From Bacteroidia bacterium (GTDB taxonomy: Bacteria > Bacteroidota > Bacteroidia > Bacteroidales > VadinHA17): DNA of 8,210 bases. The notes beneath the pieces are model-generated. The model had not been told where the DNA came from. It made no database searches and saw nothing but the letters and a program-made list of their open reading frames with translations. Every line of letters begins with the position of its first letter. Position 1 is the stretch's first letter. Made by a program: the position numbers and the translations under genes. The stretch lies in the NCBI GenBank assembly GCA_026391515.1, contig JAPLEC010000236.1:1-8210 (forward strand). Reading direction: 5' to 3'. Shown in pieces: positions 1 through 5,260 of the stretch.

Positions 1-1
1 G

Positions 2-139
2 GATGGAGTGGTTATTGTTCCCAGAGCTGTAGCCGAACAGGTGGCAAAATATGCAAGCGAAATACTGACAAAAGACAAAGCAGGGAGAAAAAGTCTGTAT
101 GAAAACCTCGGCAGACCTCTGGACAATACTGTGAAATAA
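2..139 (+). CDS. C-terminal fragment of an RraA-like family protein (5' end outside window)
   Basis: Open from the window edge to a TAA stop; 45 residues are visible and the start lies upstream of the window. The visible part begins DGVVIVPRAVAEQV and ends with a YENLGRPLDNTV tail. The DGVVxVPxxxAxxV strand-helix is typical of the C-terminal end of RraA-like proteins (formerly dimethylmenaquinone methyltransferase-like; some members are 4-hydroxy-4-methyl-2-oxoglutarate aldolases or similar lyases), and the tail resembles the YExLGLPxDETV ending of that family. The residues that would bind metal and decide catalysis are not in view, so no substrate can be given. The family call rests on motif recall from a short tail. 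It is followed by a 75-nt spacer and then a same-strand gene; co-transcription is possible but not shown. Confidence 0.6.
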   Translation, partial: DGVVIVPRAVAEQVAKYASEILTKDKAGRKSLYENLGRPLDNTVK

Positions 140-214
140 AATCTCGGTGAAGCAAGAGTGAGTCTGAAATGAAAAATGAATATCTTTAATTTGTAATAAC
201 TAAAACACAAAATC

Positions 215-1177
215 ATGATTAAGGAAATAACCGCTAAAGAACTCAACACCGCGAAATTCATTAACGATCAGGTGAAGAAAATTAAAACTGCCGTTGGAAA
301 AGGAATCGCTATCAACGCTCTTTCAGGTGGCGTTGATTCCTCGACTGTAACTATGCTTGGAAATAAGGCTCTGGGAAAACAGCTCAAAACAGTCTTTATA
401 CAGAACGGACTTATGCGTGAAGGTGAAGCTGAAAGAGTTGCAGATACCTTCAGAAAGCTTGGCATTAAAATAGAAATTATTAATGCGAAGAAAGAATTTC
501 TTGCTGCACTCAAAGGAATTACAGATCCTGAAAAGAAGCGTGAAGCAATAACACAAACTTTTTATAAAAAAGTATTCGGACGCATTGTGAAAAAGAGCGG
601 AGCAAAATTCCTTCTTCAGGGAACGATCCTGACTGATGTTGACGAAACAGTTGCTGGAATAAAAAGGCAGCATAATGTTTTTGCGCAATTAGGGATTGAC
701 CCTAAGAAAGCATTTGGTTATCAGATCATTGAACCGCTTATCCAACTTCGTAAGGATGGCGTCAGGAAAACAGGAAGGGCTCTTGGCTTACCTGAAGAGC
801 TCTTTGCACGAATCCCTTTTCCGGGACCGGCTCTTGCTGCCCGCATTATCGGTGAAGTAACTGCAAAAAAACTCGCTACCGTCCGAAAAGCAACCTCTGT
901 TGTTGAACGGCTACTCTGTAATAAAGGAGCTTTCCAGTATATGGCAATTCTTCACGCAGACCGTGTTACAGGCATGCGTGATGGCAAACGCGATTTTGGC
1001 CAGCAGATTGAAGTCCGCTGCTGGGATAGTGTTGACGCAAGAAAAGCCACTCCTACAAAACTGACATTTGAAACTCTTCAGAAACTTTCTGCCGCAATTA
1101 TCAAGGAGGTTCCAGGGATAGTAAGCGTGACCTATAATATTACGACAAAACCACCATCAACAATGGAAGCAGTTTAG
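215..1177 (+). CDS. guaA: Stand-alone GMP synthase-family ATP pyrophosphatase (GuaA B-subunit type), divergent
   Basis: A 320-residue protein with the ATP-pyrophosphatase and dimerisation domains of GMP synthase but no glutamine amidotransferase domain, like the separate B subunit of archaeal two-subunit enzymes (about 310 residues). In that family the enzyme adenylates XMP with ATP and aminates it to GMP. Visible features are the PP-loop SGGVDSS (residues 37-43), LLQGTILTDVDET (133-145), RIPFPGPALAARIIGEV (199-215), DGKRDF (256-261) and a C-terminal KPPST (312-316). Two normally near-invariant stretches differ: SHHNVGGLP is replaced by RQHNVFAQL (151-159), and the terminal KPPATIEWE reads KPPSTMEAV. 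The start is the ATG after an A-rich leader with no clear Shine-Dalgarno. No glutaminase gene lies in the window; ammonia or an unlinked partner would be needed. The fold is secure; whether XMP is the substrate is uncertain, so treat the symbol as family-level. Confidence 0.85.
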   Translation: MIKEITAKELNTAKFINDQVKKIKTAVGKGIAINALSGGVDSSTVTMLGNKALGKQLKTVFIQNGLMREGEAERVADTFRKLGIKIEIINAKKEFLAALKGITDPEKKREAITQTFYKKVFGRIVKKSGAKFLLQGTILTDVDETVAGIKRQHNVFAQLGIDPKKAFGYQIIEPLIQLRKDGVRKTGRALGLPEELFARIPFPGPALAARIIGEVTAKKLATVRKATSVVERLLCNKGAFQYMAILHADRVTGMRDGKRDFGQQIEVRCWDSVDARKATPTKLTFETLQKLSAAIIKEVPGIVSVTYNITTKPPSTMEAV

Positions 1178-1245
1178 TTCATAAAGTCGAAAGTCCATAA
1201 AGTCCATAAAGTCTGTAAAGTCGAAAGTTTTATAAGTAAAAAGTA
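1176..1245. repeat. AAAGTC micro-repeat cluster in the spacer before the GH8 gene
   Basis: The spacer after the GMP synthase-like stop codon consists largely of short units built on AAAGT: CATAAAGTC, GAAAGTC, CATAAAGTC, CATAAAGTC, TGTAAAGTC, GAAAGTT and then degenerate AAAAAGT/AAGT. About seven AAAGT copies occur in under 70 nt, alternating 9-nt and 7-nt units. The units are too short and irregular for a CRISPR. It may be a simple-sequence expansion or a member of a dispersed intergenic repeat family; function unknown. Confidence 0.75.
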
Positions 1246-1253
1246 AGTATGCC

Positions 1254-2534
1254 ATGAAGAAAATATTAGCTATTTGTTTAATGCTCTCTATACCAATGTT
1301 TTATAGTGCTTGTGGGCAGAAGGCTGGTCAGAGGGTAAAGGAAAAAGGTGCATACTACACTGGCAAATACCGGAACCTGTTCCTTGAAAATGGTCATTCA
1401 CAACAGGAGATTTCAGCTAAAATTGAGACTGTTTTCCGGCTGTTATTTCACCCCGATTCATCAAAAGATGCGATTTATTTCGATGCCGGCAGGAACGAGA
1501 ACGGACCTTTGGCTTATGTAAGCGATGTGCTTCATCATGATGTCAGAAGCGAAGGCATCTCTTACGGCATGATGATAGCCGTGCAGATGAATAAAAAGGC
1601 CGAGTTCGATGCTATCTGGAACTGGGCTCTGACATATATGTATGTAAGAGGAAAGGAGCATCCGTCGGAAGGATATTTTGCATGGTCACTGAGAACGGAT
1701 GGCACACCAAACTCTGAAACACCTGCTCCCGACGGGGAAGAATACATGGTTATGGCACTTTATTTTGCTTCGCACAGATGGGGCGATGGTGAAGAAATTT
1801 ACGACTACAAAGCCTGGGCTGATAAGATCCTGACTGCAATAGTTAATCATCCGCTGAAAAGGGGACCAACAAAATATGGTCCAATGACTGTACATAATAT
1901 GGTCAATGAGGAAGCACGGATGATCCGTTTTGTCCCCGACAGCGGAAGCTGGGGATTTTCAGATCCTTCATATCATCTGCCGGCTTTTTATGACCTGTGG
2001 GCAAAATGGGGTCCTGAAGCAGACAAATCATTTTGGGCAGCAGCTGCAGATACGAGCCGCAATTTTTTTCAGAAAGTAACAAATCCTAAAACCGGACTTG
2101 CTCCGGACTATGCCAACTTTGATGGTACACCGCATTCGGCGCGATTTAACCAGCGCTCGGGTAATTTCTCGTTTGATGCCCGACGAACCCAGATGAACTG
2201 GTCAGTCGACTGGTCGTGGTGGCGCAAAGATCCGCGCGAGCAGGAGCTCAGTAACCGTATCCAGTCGTTTTTTGCTTCACAGGGCATGGATACCTACGGA
2301 ACTGAATATACTCTTGACGGACAGATGCTTAATAAGAATCATGCCAAGGGTCTGGTTGCTACAAATGCAATTGTCAGCCTTGCAGCTACTCACCCGCTCG
2401 CCAAAGATTTTACTGAAGCTCTCTGGAACACACCGGTTCCAACAGCATTTAATGAGAGATATTACGACGGCTTGCTTTATCTGATGGCTTTACTCCATTG
2501 CAGCGGAGAGTTCAGGATATGGCAGCCAAAATAA
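1254..2534 (+). CDS. GH8 lipoprotein, probable reducing-end xylose-releasing exo-oligoxylanase
   Basis: A 426-residue glycoside hydrolase family 8 enzyme. Known relatives (Rex of Bacillus halodurans) remove xylose from the reducing end of xylo-oligosaccharides with inversion. Alignment from memory to Rex is extensive: YYTGKYRNLF (34-43), DVRSEGISYGMM (96-107), GYFAWS (140-145), PAPDGEEY (157-164), FASHRWGDG (171-179), FSDPSYHLPAFY (235-246), GLVATNA (366-372) and WNTPVP (391-396). E100 is the expected catalytic acid and D319 (in NWSVD) the expected base. The reducing-end recognition loop reads NHAKGL, keeping His (H363) but lacking the Leu and Pro of the LHP loop of Rex. An N-terminal hydrophobic segment ending YSAC (C20) suggests a lipoprotein; no acidic surface-export signal follows the Cys, so a periplasmic location is inferred. 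Length is slightly above Rex because of the signal and small insertions. The next gene starts 13 nt downstream. Confidence 0.9.
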   Translation: MKKILAICLMLSIPMFYSACGQKAGQRVKEKGAYYTGKYRNLFLENGHSQQEISAKIETVFRLLFHPDSSKDAIYFDAGRNENGPLAYVSDVLHHDVRSEGISYGMMIAVQMNKKAEFDAIWNWALTYMYVRGKEHPSEGYFAWSLRTDGTPNSETPAPDGEEYMVMALYFASHRWGDGEEIYDYKAWADKILTAIVNHPLKRGPTKYGPMTVHNMVNEEARMIRFVPDSGSWGFSDPSYHLPAFYDLWAKWGPEADKSFWAAAADTSRNFFQKVTNPKTGLAPDYANFDGTPHSARFNQRSGNFSFDARRTQMNWSVDWSWWRKDPREQELSNRIQSFFASQGMDTYGTEYTLDGQMLNKNHAKGLVATNAIVSLAATHPLAKDFTEALWNTPVPTAFNERYYDGLLYLMALLHCSGEFRIWQPK

Positions 2535-2547
2535 TATCTGCAATCTG

Positions 2548-2943
2548 ATGCTATACCATATCCTTGACATCTTTTTTGTCGTATTCCATTCATCTCTTGT
2601 AATCTTTAATCTGTTTGGGTGGATATGGAAAAAAACGAGAGTATGGAACCTGATAACACTTTTATTAACAGGTGCTTCGTGGCTATTTCTTGGCCTGATT
2701 GTCGGAACAATGGGTTATTGTCCGCTGACAGACTGGCACTTCAATATTCTTGAAAAGCTTGGAGTGACTGATCTTCCCAATTCATATATGAAGTATCTCG
2801 CAGACAGAATAACAGGACTGGATTTTAATGCAACGCTCGTAGACAAAATCACACTTTATAGTTTTCTTGGAGCATTAATAATCTCTTTATTTCTGAATAT
2901 AAGAGAATTCAGAAAGTCAAAAGTTCATAAAGCTGAAAGCTGA
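2548..2943 (+). CDS. Small DUF2784-like integral membrane protein
   Basis: A 131-residue protein with about three membrane segments (roughly residues 3-26, 33-57 and 98-118). Between segments 2 and 3 is a YCPLTDWHFNILEKLG stretch (57-72); the CPLT motif after a hydrophobic helix, followed by a short amphipathic region, is what I recall of the DUF2784 family, whose function is unknown. The start codon lies 13 nt after the GH8 stop, so the two are probably co-transcribed, although nothing in the protein points to carbohydrate transport. The last ten or so codons (RKSKVHKAES) are encoded by a DNA stretch resembling the AAAGTC micro-repeat upstream of the GH8 gene, so the basic C-terminal tail may be a recent addition from spacer DNA. 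It converges on the next gene with only 26 nt between the stops. Confidence 0.7.
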   Translation: MLYHILDIFFVVFHSSLVIFNLFGWIWKKTRVWNLITLLLTGASWLFLGLIVGTMGYCPLTDWHFNILEKLGVTDLPNSYMKYLADRITGLDFNATLVDKITLYSFLGALIISLFLNIREFRKSKVHKAES

Positions 2944-2948
2944 AAGAC
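2911..2948. repeat. Echo of the AAAGTC micro-repeat at the end of the DUF2784-like gene
   Basis: This stretch reads as AGAAAGTCA, AAAGTTCATAAAG, then CTGAAAG twice. It shares an exact 11-mer (AGTTCATAAAG, 2922-2932) with the spacer cluster at 1176-1186. It covers the last codons and stop of the membrane protein gene and runs a few bases beyond. The shared word plus the same short A-rich rhythm suggests a common origin, though a low-complexity coincidence cannot be excluded. Confidence 0.5.
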
Positions 2949-2969
2949 AGATTATAACTTTAAAGAAAA

Positions 2970-3941
2970 CTATCTGACCTGGACCCTGGCACCGGTCTTA
3001 ACCGCAATATTTTTTCTCCACTCGTACCTGGCCCCATTATTAAAATTAAGCAGAACATCGTATGTTCCGGGGGGACAGGGATTCGTTATGGCTTGACTTT
3101 CACATTTTATCAGTTCAAGATTTTTATCAGGAGCCGCAGTCCCTTTTTGTTTATCGGCTGTACCTGCCGGGTACATATGAATTGCTTTTACATCTTTATT
3201 ATCGCCGGCATATTCGATAACTCCTGCATTCAGGTTGGTGGTGATGCTATAGCTTACATCGGGTTTCATTGTAAAGTTTTCCAGCCAGAGCTTTTGTATA
3301 TGTCCGGGAGATCCTAAAGTCAGAAGAACATCATACGTTCCTGGTTTTATCTTCCCGTTCTTTTTACCCGGATTTTCGTCAGCTACGACAGGAGTATCAT
3401 GCTTTCCTTTCAGATAGAAAGTCGGTATGCCACAGGTGGGATTTTGTTCTGCGTTACCTTTGTATCTGTCGATTTTGGAGATGAAAGATGACAGACCATT
3501 CTGTTTTCCCGGAGTTTCTTCAACCAGTATCTGATAATCATATAGGACAACTGAGACAGTTGTTTTGTTCTGAGGTTTAATAACAATATTGTCAACGTCA
3601 AAGCTTAGAGTACCTGGTTTACCAGAAAGTTTAAACGAGACTTTCATTGTATAAGTTCCAGGTTTGGCTCCCTGGACTTTTACTTCTTTACCTGAACTAA
3701 ATAGTTTAAAACTTGGACTTGATGTAAGATCACCCAGGATCCTTGTATTAAGTGCTAAAGGTGTCTGGTCGGTCGGCTTTAGAGCTTCATTGCTCTGGCT
3801 TACCCACACATGATTCCAGCAATATTCAGATTTGACATTTATGCCGTTATCAAAATGATAGGTGTAATTCAGGGCAGTTTGAGCTTGTAATGAAAAAATC
3901 ATTACAACATTGAAAATCAATAAGATAATGAACTTTTTCAT
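2970..3941 (-). CDS. Secreted protein with three PGTY-type beta repeats, function unknown
   Basis: A 323-residue protein with a clear signal peptide (hydrophobic residues 4-18, likely cleaved after SLQA at residue 20). The mature part contains three related units, each with a (K/P)PGTYxxxxxF/L strand, a W/F-x-x-N-x-x-V/M-K turn and a final V-x-V strand: residues 93-131, 199-235 and 290-323. Regions rich in Gly, Asn and Lys join the units (PGKQNG, PGKKNGKIKPG, YPAGTADKQKG). The alternating hydrophobic pattern suggests beta-sandwich or Ig-like modules, resembling the PGxYDV modules seen in some bacterial envelope proteins; I do not recognise a named family and see no catalytic motif. Units 2 and 3 are also alike at DNA level (19 of 24 bases over PGTYDVLL), pointing to fairly recent internal duplication. 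It is monocistronic, with a good Bacteroidota promoter about 30 nt upstream of the start. A binding or adhesive envelope role is inference only. Confidence 0.85.
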   Translation of the reverse strand: MKKFIILLIFNVVMIFSLQAQTALNYTYHFDNGINVKSEYCWNHVWVSQSNEALKPTDQTPLALNTRILGDLTSSPSFKLFSSGKEVKVQGAKPGTYTMKVSFKLSGKPGTLSFDVDNIVIKPQNKTTVSVVLYDYQILVEETPGKQNGLSSFISKIDRYKGNAEQNPTCGIPTFYLKGKHDTPVVADENPGKKNGKIKPGTYDVLLTLGSPGHIQKLWLENFTMKPDVSYSITTNLNAGVIEYAGDNKDVKAIHMYPAGTADKQKGTAAPDKNLELIKCESQAITNPCPPGTYDVLLNFNNGARYEWRKNIAVKTGARVQVR

Positions 3942-3953
3942 GACTATGATGAT

Positions 3954-3969
3954 TAATAAATGTTTATTA
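3954..3969. promoter_or_regulatory. Perfect AT palindrome at the expected transcription start of the PGTY-repeat gene
   Basis: TAATAAA-TG-TTTATTA is a perfect inverted repeat with 7-bp arms and a 2-nt centre. It lies between the -7 box (3976-3983) and the start codon (3941) of the - strand gene, abutting the expected transcription start near 3969. It could be a repressor operator or a short 5'-end hairpin; in AT-rich DNA chance is also possible. Confidence 0.35.
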
Positions 3970-3975
3970 GATAAT

Positions 3976-4005
3976 CAAAGTTACATCTTTATTATGTAGC
4001 TCAAA
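3976..4005 (-). promoter_or_regulatory. Bacteroidota-type sigma-A promoter for the PGTY-repeat gene
   Basis: On the - strand TTTG (4005-4002) is followed after 18 nt by TAACTTTG (3983-3976), an exact match to the Bacteroidota -7 consensus TAnnTTTG with a good -33 TTTG at near-ideal distance. Predicted transcription start is near 3969, leaving a leader of about 30 nt. It lies in the 208-nt AT-rich region between two divergent genes (3942-4149). For the opposite gene only a weak candidate is seen (TAGTTTTTG at 4073-4081, no -33 partner). Confidence 0.65.
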
Positions 4006-4149
4006 TAAGTTTTCTTTCCAAATCTTAGTTAAAGTATGTTAAAGATATATTTAAAGTTTCAGCTGTAAATTTTAGTTTTTGCAGAATGAATTCAGGTTTT
4101 CAGTTGTCTAATAAGCAAAAAGGAAATTTATAATTAAATTTTGACAGAT

Positions 4150-4746
4150 ATGAAAAGCACGGGAAAGATTTTAATGATGTCTCTATTCCTTTTATCGTTA
4201 GGCGTTTGCACTCTCAATGCTCAACGTCCGGGTAGAGGAATGAGGATGGATTCGACAAGAATGAACAGGTGGATGGGTGATCCGGGACGGATGCCCTTAT
4301 TAATGAATATGCCTGATTCCATACCGATGAGGGGGATGAGGCATGGAATGGAACGTGGTATGATGATGCAAGGTGGCTGGGGTTGGATGGAAGCTTGTCC
4401 GATGATGCATAGAATGCCGGGTGGAATGGGTCCGGGTCCGATGATGGGAAGAATGAGAGGAGGAATGAGACCGATGCCGATGGACAGGATGGGACAACCA
4501 GGCCGGGGCATGAGAATGCTTGAAAATATCCCGAATCTCACTGATAAGCAGAAGAAAGATATGGCGGATCTCAGACTGAAACAACAGGATGAGATGAAAA
4601 AGCTGAGAGACGAAATGTCTTCTAAAATGAAAAGCTTAAGAGATTCTCAAAAAGCAAAGATGATGGAGCTGCTTACAACCGAACAGAAGAAGTGGGTTGA
4701 GGAAAATACTCCAAAAGCACCTGTCAGTACTGATAAAGCAAAATAG
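4150..4746 (+). CDS. Exported methionine-rich protein with two LTxxQ motifs (Spy/CpxP-like)
   Basis: A 198-residue exported protein. The signal peptide covers residues 1-24 (cleavage after TLNA). Residues 25-123 form a low-complexity segment rich in Met, Gly, Arg and Pro: I count 27 Met in residues 31-123, in patterns such as MMMQGG, GGMGPGPMMGRM and MRPMPMDRM, with one C-P-M-M-H cluster (83-87). The C-terminal part is a charged helical hairpin with LTDKQ (130-134) and LTTEQ (175-179). Paired LTxxQ motifs are the hallmark of the Spy/CpxP/periplasmic metal-sensor family. Met clusters can bind Cu(I) in oxidising compartments, so copper sequestration or envelope chaperone activity is plausible but inferred. 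Translation could begin at a TTG at 4141, but the ATG at 4150 gives a normal signal peptide start (MKSTGKILMMS). No metal transporter or sensor kinase lies beside it. Confidence 0.85.
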   Translation: MKSTGKILMMSLFLLSLGVCTLNAQRPGRGMRMDSTRMNRWMGDPGRMPLLMNMPDSIPMRGMRHGMERGMMMQGGWGWMEACPMMHRMPGGMGPGPMMGRMRGGMRPMPMDRMGQPGRGMRMLENIPNLTDKQKKDMADLRLKQQDEMKKLRDEMSSKMKSLRDSQKAKMMELLTTEQKKWVEENTPKAPVSTDKAK

Positions 4747-4754
4747 TAAGAAAG

Positions 4755-4772
4755 GTCTCTGGTACCAGGGAC
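4755..4772. terminator. Possible bidirectional terminator hairpin between convergent genes
   Basis: GTCTCTGGTACCAGGGAC is a near-perfect palindrome (one G-T pair) sitting 8 nt after the stop of the Met-rich gene and about 44 nt beyond the stop of the convergent helical-protein gene. There is no T-run on the + strand; on the - strand a weak CTTTCTT follows. Placement suits a shared terminator, but lack of a U-tract keeps confidence low. Confidence 0.4.
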
Positions 4773-4816
4773 TGGGTACTACAAAAATAATATAGCATAT
4801 TTAATCTGGAGTTTCT

Positions 4817-5236
4817 TTATTTCAGAAGAGTTTCGATTCTCTTCCGTATTTCTTCCATTTTATTGATTCTTTCAAATGAGTAAGTTTTTTGTTCATTATC
4901 GAGAAACTCAAAGATTTTCAGGGACTTTTTTGAGAATTCCAAGCTTCCTGTTATATTACTCTGAGCAAGTCTGAGCTCAGCTTCCGCATTAAATAGTTCA
5001 GCAAGTATTTCAAGATGACCGTTAGTATAGTTATGGTTTTGCAGCAGCTTGTCAGTCAGCTCTTCTTCAGGAATCGATTCAAAAAAGGATGAATCTTCCC
5101 TGAGAAAATCTGAATAGATTCTTTTAAGTTCATCTGATGCCTGTTTTAATTCTCCTTTTTTAACCCGTCCAAGGATACCCGCAATCAGATCGGCAATCAT
5201 TTCAATCATCCGGAGTATATAATCTTTCTGATACAT
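4817..5236 (-). CDS. Small helical protein, DUF6483-like
   Basis: A 139-residue protein predicted almost entirely helical, with no signal peptide and no Cys. The N-terminus MYQKDYILRMIEMIADLIAGILG (residues 1-23) resembles the YxKDYIMRxIEQ opening I recall from DUF6483, a family of unknown function. After KKGEL come helices resembling tetratricopeptide-like pairs (residues 30-45, 74-92 and 97-112), ending in a charged coil (KMEEIRKRIETLLK). The sequence allows a TTG start one codon earlier (5239), but the ATG at 5236 has GGA about 5 nt upstream and matches the family-style start. The start is 24 nt behind the stop of the zinc-ribbon protein gene on the same strand, so the two are probably one operon. 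A scaffold or adaptor role would fit the helical repeats but is speculative. Confidence 0.75.
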   Translation of the reverse strand: MYQKDYILRMIEMIADLIAGILGRVKKGELKQASDELKRIYSDFLREDSSFFESIPEEELTDKLLQNHNYTNGHLEILAELFNAEAELRLAQSNITGSLEFSKKSLKIFEFLDNEQKTYSFERINKMEEIRKRIETLLK

Positions 5237-5260
5237 CAATTCCAGGGTCCTGTGATAAAA

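Noticed and set aside
1176..1245. Short regularly spaced repeats suggestive of a CRISPR array
   Set aside because: Units are 7-9 nt with no unique spacers and no cas genes nearby.
2272..2484. 70-codon + strand frame within the GH8 gene
   Set aside because: Overlaps conserved GH8 sequence in another frame; no recognisable protein features.
2946..2976. CAGAT...ATCTG inverted repeat between the convergent genes at 2943/2970
   Set aside because: Only 5-bp arms with a loop near 20 nt and no T-run; too weak to call a terminator.
3093..3317. 74-codon + strand open frame inside the PGTY-repeat gene
   Set aside because: Antisense to a convincing secreted protein; no signal, motif or leader supports it.
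4141..4149. TTG start adding three residues to the Met-rich protein
   Set aside because: The ATG at 4150 gives a standard signal peptide start and needs no rare initiation codon.
4221..4584. Long open frames on the - strand, Ile/Pro-rich and His/Ser-rich
   Set aside because: They are reverse shadows of the repetitive Met/Gly/Arg codons of the Met-rich gene, which has a signal peptide and LTxxQ motifs in its own frame.
2981..5251. Word GGACCCTGG at 2982-2990 and its reverse complement near 5242-5250
   Set aside because: A single 9-mer pair, one inside a coding region, with no flanking similarity; chance is likely.
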